In this document: piece after piece, positions 1 to 8,671 of the stretch
Layout: the number at the start of each line of letters is the position of its first letter
How positions within the stretch are numbered: the stretch's first letter is position 1
Assembly (NCBI GenBank): GCA_039105265.1
Contig: JAPFFF010000012.1
Location: 5,518,001 to 5,582,000 of the forward strand
Length of the DNA: 64,000 bases
Reading direction: 5' to 3'
From: Tritrichomonas musculus
Lineage: Eukaryota > Parabasalia > Tritrichomonadida > Tritrichomonadidae
Notes under the pieces: model-generated
Told to the model about the DNA's origin: nothing
Database searches by the model: none
Seen by the model: the letters and a program-made list of their open reading frames with translations, nothing else
Made by a program: the position numbers and the translations under genes

Positions 1-308
1 GACTACTTTCATTTCCATACATTTCTAGCTCATATTTGATTGTTAACACACTCTATTGCATCATTTTTTCTCCATTCATTTAGTTGTATACTAGTGAATC
101 CAATGGGATCTCAAACATTTTGTGAAACAAGTAAAATATGGTAGTTTTTTTTCTCCACAATCTAATCCAAATATTACAAAACTTATTAACAGCCATTATT
201 ACCCGTAAACATTTCATTTATATTATTAAGGAAATAATTAATGGAAAGGGATTTCATTGTAAACGTAATCAATGGTTTGAACATGAAATGTGATGTGAAA
301 AAAATATA
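1..308. other. A+T-rich leader region, no gene seen
   Basis: A+T-rich sequence with no sustained reading frame. It ends at the ATG of the EF-hand gene. I see no clear Initiator (TCAYTW) within 30 bases of that ATG. Confidence 0.5.
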
Positions 309-779
309 ATGTCTATTGAATCGTCACGCCCACAACCTGTCAATTTCTCTCAAGAACAACTCAACCAATTACGAGAAGCTTTTAATGTTATTGACCAAAA
401 TCATAGTGGCAATCTTGATGTTACAGAACTACAACAATTTTTATCAAATTCTGCAATTCAACCTCAATTCGCCGCGCTTGCTATAAAACTTGTAGATTCG
501 GATAATGACAACAGAATATCATTTGATGAATTTCTCAAATTCATTGATTTAATTAATCAGACTCGTACTGATCCATTATCTATTTATACTCGCTTATTCA
601 ACCTCATGGATCAAGATAAAAACGGCTTACTTGATTCAAATGAGGTAAAAGAATTCCTGAATTTCTTTTCCAATGCAACAATTTCAGATCAACAAGTTCA
701 ACAATTTATTTCAATGTCTGATTCTGATAAAGATGGGAATCTATCATTTAAAGAAATTATGAAAATCCTTGGCCAATAA
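309..779 (+). CDS. Calmodulin/centrin-like protein with four EF-hands
   Basis: A 156-residue acidic protein with four canonical 12-residue EF-hand calcium loops: D29-E40, D63-E74, D101-E112 and D138-E149. All four have Asp at position 1, Asp, Asn or Ser at positions 3 and 5, and Glu at position 12, so all four look able to bind Ca2+. The first and last loops have Gly at position 6, as does loop 3; loop 2 has Asn there. The two pairs of hands and the length match the calmodulin/centrin/calcineurin-B superfamily. A short N-terminal extension rich in Ser, Gln and Pro precedes hand 1. No signal peptide or membrane segment is visible. It probably acts as a cytosolic Ca2+ sensor, but the partner cannot be read from the sequence. 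The start is the only ATG before hand 1. Naming it calmodulin itself is not justified, since the linker and helix sequences diverge strongly. Confidence 0.9.
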   Translation: MSIESSRPQPVNFSQEQLNQLREAFNVIDQNHSGNLDVTELQQFLSNSAIQPQFAALAIKLVDSDNDNRISFDEFLKFIDLINQTRTDPLSIYTRLFNLMDQDKNGLLDSNEVKEFLNFFSNATISDQQVQQFISMSDSDKDGNLSFKEIMKILGQ

Positions 780-1503
780 AATAAAGAAACAACTAAGTGA
801 TTATCTCAAATAATTAAATATCTTTTACTCCATCGCCAAACTCGAAACACGGATTCTTTAATTTATACGATGAACAATTTTACTAACTAAAATAATAAAT
901 TACTGTTAATAAATTAATTTTATAGTCTTATGTTTATTATTTGATAATTAATATAAAAATTTTTCTTATTGAGCAACCAATTTCTCACATAAAAAGACAT
1001 GAATTTAGGTTCAAGAAATAATATTTTTATTTTGCGAATAATTACACAATCTTTATACATAATTGAAAAAAAAATATAGAGATTAGCAATAATTTTATCA
1101 AAAAAAATGTCATATTATTCAATTTATTTTTTATTAGAAATAAAAGATAATTAAATATTTGGTTTTTATTGCTATATGTCTACAAATATTGTTGTATCGG
1201 AGTCTATGAAATTTAAATGTTCTCTCACAATTATTTGAAATGCGTATGAAAAGTAAGTTAAAGAATAAAACATTTTTTATTTGGTTAAAACGGTTCAAAA
1301 TAAAACAAAAAAAGCAAAAAATAAATAATCCGAAAGAATCGCACAAATCAATTACGATATATTCAATTTTGTTATAAAATTTTTTTATTTCAAAAAAACA
1401 CTTCATAAAGTATACAATTTTTTTTCTTAATGAAGTGAACTAGTCAGAAATCATATCACCGTAAAACTCAAAAAAATGAAGAAAAAATCACTTCATTAAT
1501 TTA
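780..1503. other. Intergenic A+T-rich DNA
   Basis: No gene is visible on either strand. The one antisense open frame (about 1134-1406) is low-complexity Phe/Ile/Lys sequence from A+T-rich DNA. The last 12 bases hold the likely Initiator of the next gene. Confidence 0.5.
1493..1498 (+). promoter_or_regulatory. Initiator element (TCATTA)
   Basis: TCATTA fits the trichomonad Initiator TCAYTW, in which the A is the transcription start. It lies 9 bases before the ATG at 1504, the short 5'-UTR typical of trichomonad mRNAs. This supports the His-rich frame as a real gene. Confidence 0.6.
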
Positions 1504-2577
1504 ATGTGCGAAAGAAGAAGACATCGACGCCACGATTATCAACCCGAATCAGATTTTCCATGCAACGAAAGAAGGAGACATCATCATCATCGCGAACAAC
1601 CATTCTGGAGTGAACCAGAACCACCATGCGCTTGGCCAGGTGAACGTAAACACCACCACCATCATCATCATCCACCACCACCTCCTCCATGCGGACCATG
1701 GGGACCATTTGGAGGACGAGGACCATGCGAATTCCGCCGCCATCATCATCATCCACCTCCACCACCACCATGTGGTCCATGGGGACCATTTGGTGGACCA
1801 TGTGAACGCCGTCACCATCACCACCCACCTCCATTTGGACCATTCGGAGGACCATGCCCATTCGAACGCCGCCATCATCATCATCCACCTCCACCACCTC
1901 CATTTGGACCATGGGGACCATTCGGAAGACCAGGACCATGCGAATTCCGCCGCCATCATCATCATCATCCACCTCCACCACCATGCGGTCCATGGGGACC
2001 ATTTGGAGGACCATGTGAACGTCGCCATCATCATCCACCTCCATTTGGACCATGCGGACCTTGCCCATTTGAACGCCGTCATCATCATCACCATCATTTC
2101 CCACCACCACCTCCATGCGGACCATGTGAACCATGCCAACCAGAACGCCGCCATCACCATCCACCACCATTCGGACCATTTGGACCAGGACTATGCGAAG
2201 GACCTCGCCCACCATGCGGATTCCCACCAAAAGAAGGTTTCGGAAGGCCACCATGCGGTCCATGTGGAAAACACCACCGATTTGGCCCAAGGAGACATCG
2301 CTGGGGAGAAGATGACGATGAATCTTCATCCAGCTCATCGTCTAGCTCATCATCATCATCATCAAGCTCATCTAGCTCCTCCTCTTCCTCTTCGTCATCT
2401 TCATCCAGCTCATCATCATCATCAAGCTCATCATCTAGCTCATCATCATCATCTTCCTCCTCAGAAAGACAGCCATTCGGCAGAAGACACTTCCGCCATC
2501 ATGTAAGACATCATCATGGTCCACGCCATTGCGGACGCCGTTTTGGAAGACGCCATTGCCGCTCACCACGATGGTAA
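1504..2577 (+). CDS. His/Pro/Cys-rich repeat protein with a 47-residue poly-Ser tract
   Basis: A 357-residue protein that I cannot assign to a family. Residues 1-255 are roughly eight degenerate copies of a module containing runs of 3-7 His, 3-6 Pro, then CGPWGPFGGPCE-like sequence and an Arg-Arg pair. Residues about 269-273 are acidic (EDDDE), residues 274-320 are 47 consecutive Ser, and the tail (321-357) is rich in Arg, His and Cys. The poly-Ser tract mixes TCA, TCC, TCG, TCT and AGC codons. AGC and TCN cannot interconvert by one silent step, so selection acts on serine and this is the coding frame. The gene is far richer in G+C than its surroundings. Dense His and Cys suggest metal or haem binding, and the Ser run could be a phosphorylation or spacer region; both are inference. 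There is no signal peptide or membrane segment. Overlapping open frames on both strands are by-products of the repeat. Confidence 0.75.
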   Translation: MCERRRHRRHDYQPESDFPCNERRRHHHHREQPFWSEPEPPCAWPGERKHHHHHHHPPPPPPCGPWGPFGGRGPCEFRRHHHHPPPPPPCGPWGPFGGPCERRHHHHPPPFGPFGGPCPFERRHHHHPPPPPPFGPWGPFGRPGPCEFRRHHHHHPPPPPCGPWGPFGGPCERRHHHPPPFGPCGPCPFERRHHHHHHFPPPPPCGPCEPCQPERRHHHPPPFGPFGPGLCEGPRPPCGFPPKEGFGRPPCGPCGKHHRFGPRRHRWGEDDDESSSSSSSSSSSSSSSSSSSSSSSSSSSSSSSSSSSSSSSSSSSSSSSERQPFGRRHFRHHVRHHHGPRHCGRRFGRRHCRSPRW

Positions 2578-2863
2578 ACAAAAAAGGATGAAAATCAAAT
2601 AATCAATAAAAGCAAGTTTTAACTAACCAAATGTTTTTTTACTTCAGTACATATAGTTAGATTCATTATTAACATTAACATTTTTTTTCTCTTTTCATTT
2701 TTTTTTTTTTAAATGCAGACAAATTAAGACAACATAAACAAATATTGATTATAAACTTTATGATTTAATTAAGATTTTCTTCATATTTTATGTAAAATTT
2801 TAGGAGACGTTTAATTTTTTTAAAATAAAATCGCTTATAAATCGGTAAAATCTCAAGATATCA

Positions 2864-5800
2864 ATGACAAAACGCTCACAATCCGCTTCACGATCTCCAA
2901 TTCATACGAGTAATTTGGCAAATATATCACCTTCTTCAACAACATCAGAAAATACAGTAAGAGATTATAAACATAGCATTAAATTACTAGAATCTCAAGT
3001 TTCTGAACTTCAAGACAAACTAGATCATACCGATTCATTTGATGGATTAAGTTCTACACATGATTCACCTTCTACTCATTATATACACACCGGAAGCCCT
3101 GTTTCTACATCATCTATTCGCGATCCAAAATATTTAAATACTTCGCCAATGTCAGCATACAATCATCAAGCGTACAGATCAAACTTTAGCTTATCTTCTT
3201 ATAGGAAATACTACGAAGGACAAGAAGAAAATATAAGATTATCAAAAAACCTTGAACTTGCAACAGAACGAGAGAAAAAACTACATCAAAAATATAAGTA
3301 TGCTACAGCCAAAATTAAAGATTTACGAATATCTTTTCAAGAAACAGAGAAACAATACCAAGAACTCGTAGAATCCAAGAAGAAGACAGAAAGCGAAAAC
3401 TTAATTTTGCGAGCAAAACAAAAAGATATTTCAAAAAATTATGAACAATTAGAAACAGATAATAAATTACTTTCCTCACAAATTTTACAATTAAAAACAG
3501 AAAATACCAGATTACAACAAGAAAACGACAAATACAGAGATAATTTTGCACCAATTATGAAAAAATGCCAAAAATTTAAATTGCAAGTTTCAGAAGATAA
3601 GAAAAAAATGACCAAATTGTACGAAATCAATACTAAACTTACTGAAACAAACCAGCAAGCCATAGAAAGATACAAACGCAAAGAAAGTGACCTTCGCCAA
3701 TTAAATGCGTCATTTACTAATCTTCAAAATGAAAATCAGCACCTAAAAACAGAAAATTCCAATATGAAAGATGAGATATCAAATATGAGATCAGAATTAT
3801 TAAAGTACAAAGATAGAAACATTGACATTGAATCTGAAACAATTTCGATTAAAGAATTGATAGAAAAGGTTTCATCATTAAGTTCAGAAAACGCACGCTT
3901 AAAAGGCAATCCAAGTTTTAATTCAGCCACAAATGACGTAGCAACCTATCAAAACCAGATTGAATCATTAACGAATGAAAATCTTACACTTAAAAACCAA
4001 TTGGAGGAAAAAAGTGACGAATTAATGAAAGAAATAAATAATCTACAACAGAAAGTGGATTTCATTACGTTAAAAGCTACAAATGACAAAAAAGAAATTG
4101 ATCATCTTAAAGAAGAGAATCAGCAATTGATACAAGAAAATCAGAGACTAATCGAAGAGAACAAAAAACTAAATCAAGAAGAGGAAGAAGTTTCATTCAC
4201 GAATCCAGTCGAATTGAAAGAAGAAATAAACAATCTTCGTGATCAAATCACAAAATATCAAGAAAGTTCAATGAAAGACAAAGAAAAAATTGACCAGTTA
4301 ATTAACAAATCTTCATCTTTAGAAAGTGTCATTTCAGAACATGAAAAAAAGTCTTCGTTGCTTGAAAATCAAATTAAAAATTCAAATAACGAGATCGACC
4401 AATTAAAGTCTCAAAATCAAGATTTGAAGCTAAAACACAACAGCAACGATGCTTTAATCTCGAACCTACAAAATAAGATAATGTTAGCGAATCAAGAGAA
4501 CGATGAACTAAACATGAAAATCTTTGAATTGACCAAATTTGAAAACGAAGCAAACAAAGCAAAAGCTGAAAACGCCAAATTAAAGAAAGAGGTGAAAATA
4601 AGAACGGTTGAGGTCAAAAAATTGAAAGCTAATGAACAGAAGAATAATGAAGTTATCGACAGACTGACTAAGATAAATGCCGAGCTCCAAATGAAGGTAC
4701 AAAGACTTCAGGCTGCCGAGGAATCAAGCAGCACGAGAAGCCGTTATTATCCACGAACTGACGAGACGCGAAGCATCGTTGACGATAACGATTTGAAGAC
4801 TGAAAGTGAGATCAAAAGCATAAGTGAAAGTTCGTTCACCATTTCAGAGACACTTTCAAGAGCAAGCAACAACAACAACAAGGCAAACGATAGCGAACGT
4901 TACTACAAAAACAACGATAGCGACTTTTGTTATTATCGGAACGATAGCAATGCAAGCCACAAGAAACAAACACAGCAAAAAGAACAGCAATCATCACCTA
5001 AGAGTATAATTAAGAACAGAAAAGAATCAGTCCAAAATAATGAAAGCGAAAACAGGCCAAAAAGTCGAAGCACAAAGTCACACAAGGATGGCCAAATTGC
5101 AATTGAAAATAAAACGGTTAAAAACGATAGCATTTCAACTACTTCTAAAAGGAGCTCTAAATCTAACAACGAAAACAGATCACGTAAAGAATCCACTAAA
5201 AACGACAACAGCTCAGTTCTTTCAAAAAGTGAAGCAGATTCACAAAAAGTTCAATCAAAACTCGATGGAGATAGCCAATCACTTTCATCGATGAGTGAAG
5301 CAAGATCTCACAACGAATCAGCCAAGAATGAAAGCAGCTCAGTCGCCTCTTCTAATAACGAAGAAAAGCAAAGAGGCAGGAGCGTCAAGTCAAGCAGAGA
5401 TAGACGATCAGCTAGTGAAAACAGATCACGCAAAGAATCCACTAAAAACGACAACAGCTCAGTCATTTCAAACAGTGAAGTCAGTTCACAAAAAGTTCAT
5501 TCAAAACTCGACGAAGATAGTCAAATACTTTCTTCTGCGAGTGAAGCAAGATCACATAAAGAAACAGTTCAAAAAGACAACAGTTCAGTCGCTTCTAAAT
5601 CACGAAATAGAAACGTGAAATCAAACAGAGATAGTCAATCTGTTTCATCGATCAGCGAGAGAAGGTCTCGCAAAGGATCAGCAAGAGATGAAAACAGCTC
5701 AGTTGCCTCCAGCAAAAGAGGCAACTATTACCAATTGGATGACGAATCAGACAGAAGTGCAAGCGCGCTTAATAGTGAAAGTATTGACCTTAACGATCAT

Positions 5801-8545
5801 GATTTCAAATCAAATTACACTCATCTTTGCTCTCTTCAGAAAGATTTGAAAGCAGCCAAACAAGAAGTTGACAAAATTGAGGGAAAAATTGAGCAAGCAA
5901 TGAAAAAGATTACAAACGACGTCTCTCATTATGAAAAATCAATGAAAAAGAAGAAGGCAAGTTACAATAAGAAGCGAAACTCATCTGCTTCGACCAATCG
6001 CAAATATTATCCTTCTGAATCCGAGGCTTCTGAAAGATTCTTAAGCCAACAAGAAGAAGAGAGTCTTTCTATTTCCGTTGAATTTGACAAATTAAGCAGC
6101 AATTGTGTTTCAACCAATTTTGACGAATCAGATGAACAGCCAACAAAAACTAGAAATCAGAGCAGCAAGCAATCATCACCAAGCAAGAATAAAGCTGTCA
6201 AAAAGAAGGAGAAAACTGATGCTTACTATCCAGTAAGTGCAAGTAATGTGACTGAATCAGCACTTGATGATTTGAGTAATCATAATCTCTCATCGGCTTC
6301 AGTTTCGGCTTCTGAAAGTAGCAGAAGAAGCAGCAGTAAGAAACGTGGTTATTATTATGAGCAAAGTAATTCTTCATCACAAATTCGTGATGAAAGCAAA
6401 GCTAATCCAATCAGAAACAAGAGACAGACACAACATAAACAACAAGCTAAAAAAGTTGAAAAATTGGAAAGCGAAAGCAGTTTCGTGCAAATTGAAGAGG
6501 AAGAAGATGTTGAATACTTAAGTCAATCAAGTAAAATTAGCAGCCAAGAAGAAAAGAAAAAGACTTCTATAAATAAACAAGCTAAAAGCAATGATAGTAT
6601 GTCAGATAAAGCTAAGTTAATCGGTAAAGAAAAAGTTTTGGACGATAAGAATCAATCTGATAAGCAATCTAAATCAAGCACAGCTAAAAAAAGGAAAGAT
6701 TCAGAGAAATTAAACTCAAGCACAAATAATTCAAGAGAAGCCAGTAATGAAGCTGGCAATCCAAAAGAAAAAATTGAAGATAAAGTCCAAAGTAAAAGTA
6801 AAGAAGAAAACCAGAACTCTTCTGAGAAGGCAAGTGTGAAAAGTGAAGAAGCAGAACAAATAACTAATGAAGATGAAAATTTGAACTCTAATGAAATGAT
6901 TAGTAATAAAAATGAAGAAGAAGAGAATCTGAATTCTACTGAACAAATGAGCATAATGAATGAAGAAGAGAATATGAATTCTAATGAACAAATGAGCATA
7001 ATGAATGAAGAAGAGAATATGAATTCTAATGAACAAATGAGCATAATGAATGAAGAAGAAAATTTGAATTCTACTGAACAAATGAGCACGATGAATGAAG
7101 AAGAGAATTTGAATTCTACTGAACAAATGAGCACGATGAATGAAGAAGAGAATTTGAATTCTACTGAACAAATGAGCACAATGAATGAAGAAGAGAATTT
7201 GAATTCTACTGAACAAATGAGCATAATGAATGAAGAAGAGAATTTGAATTCTACTGAACAAATGAGCATAATGAATGAAGAAGAAAATCTGAATTCTAAT
7301 GAACCAATGAGCATAATGAATGAAGAAGAAAATCTGAATTCTACTGAACAAATGAGCACGATGAATGAAGAAGAGAATTTGAATTCTAATGAACAAATGA
7401 GCACGATGAATGAAGAAGAAGCAAGAAGTTCTCTAAATGAAATTGGCATCGAAAATGATGAAGAGGAGGAAGAAAATAACATAGACTTAAATAAGCACGA
7501 AAGCAATTCAAATGTAGAAGAAATTCATAGTTCACAAGAACTTTTAGCTAATCAAGAAGAAGAGAACGAATCACTGCTTTCTAACAACAAGAATGAAGAA
7601 GAAGATCTTTTGAACTCATCTGAATTCAACAGACAGGGAAATGAATCATTCACTTCAATTACCAAAAACGAAGAAGACGAAAATGAATCTTTGCTCTCAA
7701 TCATTAAAAATGAAGAAGATGAAACCGAATCATTCACTTTGAGCACCAAGAAAGAAGAGGAAGAAACAGAATCATTCATTTCAAACACAAAACAAGAAGA
7801 AGAAGAGAAAGAGTCACTTCTTTCAGCCAATAAAAACGAAGAAGAAGAAGAAAACGAATTATCCATACCAAACAACAAACAAGAAGAAGAAGAAGAGAAT
7901 GAATCATTCATTCTAAATGACAAGCATGAAGAAGAAGAGGATGAATTAGCAATTCTAAATAGCAAAGGCGAAGAGGAAGAAGAGGATGAATATGACAAAT
8001 TGCCTTCATTTTTAAATGACGAAGAAGAAAATCAAGAAATTTTCAACTTTGATGATAATAACAGTAACAAAGGAGAGGAGCAGCTTGACAGCAATAAAAT
8101 AACAGACACAGAGGAGGAGGACAGACAGATAGACAGCTTTGAAATAGCGATTGAAAACAAGAAAATTGAGAACAGCACAAATCACATAGAAAAACAAATT
8201 GAAAACATAAACAACATTCCTGTACCAGAAACATCAGGCACAAATGACGAGCTTGATGAATCAGGCACAAATGACAGAAAAGACGAGGTCCTGACAAATG
8301 AAAACGAGGCCAATAATAGCTCGATTTCGTCAATTTTTCAGAATGAGAATTCAACGGCAACTTTTGATGATTCAATTCAATATAATTCAAAATTAAATGT
8401 GTTAAATAATGAAGAAGATTTTGATGATAATGAAGAAGACTTTGAAGATATAGATTTTGGAGATCCTAATGCTATTAAATCATCGGATCTTGAAAAATCA
8501 ATTCCTGATATTATATCTGATAATGAAATAGATGAAGATAATTGA
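2864..8545 (+). CDS. Giant coiled-coil protein with Ser-rich and acidic repeat tail
   Basis: A 1,893-residue, highly charged, probably cytoskeletal or scaffold protein with no recognisable enzyme domain. Residues about 1-110 are Ser/Thr-rich. Residues about 115-630 are a long heptad-patterned coiled coil rich in Glu, Lys, Gln and Asn. Residues about 640-1000 are disordered and include a roughly 60-residue module, RSRKESTKNDNSSV followed by QKV.SKLD.DSQ, present twice. Seven Tyr-Tyr motifs (RYYP, KYYP, AYYP, NYYQ, GYYY and others) recur through the disordered part. Residues about 1362-1520 are a 15-residue tandem array (consensus MSIMNEEENLNSTEQ). The rest is Glu-rich with degenerate NESFILN..EEEE units. 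There is no signal peptide or membrane segment. The start is an ATG with no earlier in-frame ATG. The C-terminal third is duplicated in inverted orientation at 36131-37798. Function unknown; a flagellar or cytoskeletal role is only a guess. Confidence 0.85.
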   Translation: MTKRSQSASRSPIHTSNLANISPSSTTSENTVRDYKHSIKLLESQVSELQDKLDHTDSFDGLSSTHDSPSTHYIHTGSPVSTSSIRDPKYLNTSPMSAYNHQAYRSNFSLSSYRKYYEGQEENIRLSKNLELATEREKKLHQKYKYATAKIKDLRISFQETEKQYQELVESKKKTESENLILRAKQKDISKNYEQLETDNKLLSSQILQLKTENTRLQQENDKYRDNFAPIMKKCQKFKLQVSEDKKKMTKLYEINTKLTETNQQAIERYKRKESDLRQLNASFTNLQNENQHLKTENSNMKDEISNMRSELLKYKDRNIDIESETISIKELIEKVSSLSSENARLKGNPSFNSATNDVATYQNQIESLTNENLTLKNQLEEKSDELMKEINNLQQKVDFITLKATNDKKEIDHLKEENQQLIQENQRLIEENKKLNQEEEEVSFTNPVELKEEINNLRDQITKYQESSMKDKEKIDQLINKSSSLESVISEHEKKSSLLENQIKNSNNEIDQLKSQNQDLKLKHNSNDALISNLQNKIMLANQENDELNMKIFELTKFENEANKAKAENAKLKKEVKIRTVEVKKLKANEQKNNEVIDRLTKINAELQMKVQRLQAAEESSSTRSRYYPRTDETRSIVDDNDLKTESEIKSISESSFTISETLSRASNNNNKANDSERYYKNNDSDFCYYRNDSNASHKKQTQQKEQQSSPKSIIKNRKESVQNNESENRPKSRSTKSHKDGQIAIENKTVKNDSISTTSKRSSKSNNENRSRKESTKNDNSSVLSKSEADSQKVQSKLDGDSQSLSSMSEARSHNESAKNESSSVASSNNEEKQRGRSVKSSRDRRSASENRSRKESTKNDNSSVISNSEVSSQKVHSKLDEDSQILSSASEARSHKETVQKDNSSVASKSRNRNVKSNRDSQSVSSISERRSRKGSARDENSSVASSKRGNYYQLDDESDRSASALNSESIDLNDHDFKSNYTHLCSLQKDLKAAKQEVDKIEGKIEQAMKKITNDVSHYEKSMKKKKASYNKKRNSSASTNRKYYPSESEASERFLSQQEEESLSISVEFDKLSSNCVSTNFDESDEQPTKTRNQSSKQSSPSKNKAVKKKEKTDAYYPVSASNVTESALDDLSNHNLSSASVSASESSRRSSSKKRGYYYEQSNSSSQIRDESKANPIRNKRQTQHKQQAKKVEKLESESSFVQIEEEEDVEYLSQSSKISSQEEKKKTSINKQAKSNDSMSDKAKLIGKEKVLDDKNQSDKQSKSSTAKKRKDSEKLNSSTNNSREASNEAGNPKEKIEDKVQSKSKEENQNSSEKASVKSEEAEQITNEDENLNSNEMISNKNEEEENLNSTEQMSIMNEEENMNSNEQMSIMNEEENMNSNEQMSIMNEEENLNSTEQMSTMNEEENLNSTEQMSTMNEEENLNSTEQMSTMNEEENLNSTEQMSIMNEEENLNSTEQMSIMNEEENLNSNEPMSIMNEEENLNSTEQMSTMNEEENLNSNEQMSTMNEEEARSSLNEIGIENDEEEEENNIDLNKHESNSNVEEIHSSQELLANQEEENESLLSNNKNEEEDLLNSSEFNRQGNESFTSITKNEEDENESLLSIIKNEEDETESFTLSTKKEEEETESFISNTKQEEEEKESLLSANKNEEEEENELSIPNNKQEEEEENESFILNDKHEEEEDELAILNSKGEEEEEDEYDKLPSFLNDEEENQEIFNFDDNNSNKGEEQLDSNKITDTEEEDRQIDSFEIAIENKKIENSTNHIEKQIENINNIPVPETSGTNDELDESGTNDRKDEVLTNENEANNSSISSIFQNENSTATFDDSIQYNSKLNVLNNEEDFDDNEEDFEDIDFGDPNAIKSSDLEKSIPDIISDNEIDEDN
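6947..7420 (+). repeat. 45-bp tandem array (10 full units plus a partial)
   Basis: Ten head-to-tail 45-bp units encode MS(I/T)MNEEEN(L/M)NS(T/N)EQ, followed by a 24-base partial unit. Units differ at only a few sites (I/T, L/M, T/N). A degenerate 16-residue unit precedes the array. The inverted copy of the gene has 11 full units in a different order of variants. Confidence 0.95.
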
Positions 8546-8671
8546 AATAATGTTTTAATTTTTTTTTTATTGAATAAAAAATATTATTTGTTGTTTAAAT
8601 TTTTACTTACAAATTATTTTTGATAGAGCTTTATCAAAAAGTTATACTTTTTCTGAATTTTGTTTTTATTT

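Noticed and set aside
1610-2506. Other long open frames over the His-rich gene (one sense, two antisense)
   Set aside because: They read the repeat out of frame. Only the 1504 frame has an Initiator, the mixed AGC/TCN serine codons and a composition that makes sense as a protein.
6652-7998. Long antisense frames over the acidic repeats, and their counterparts at 36660-37877
   Set aside because: GAA-rich coding sequence reads as Ser/Phe-rich strings on the other strand. They mirror the repeat exactly and have no independent start signals.
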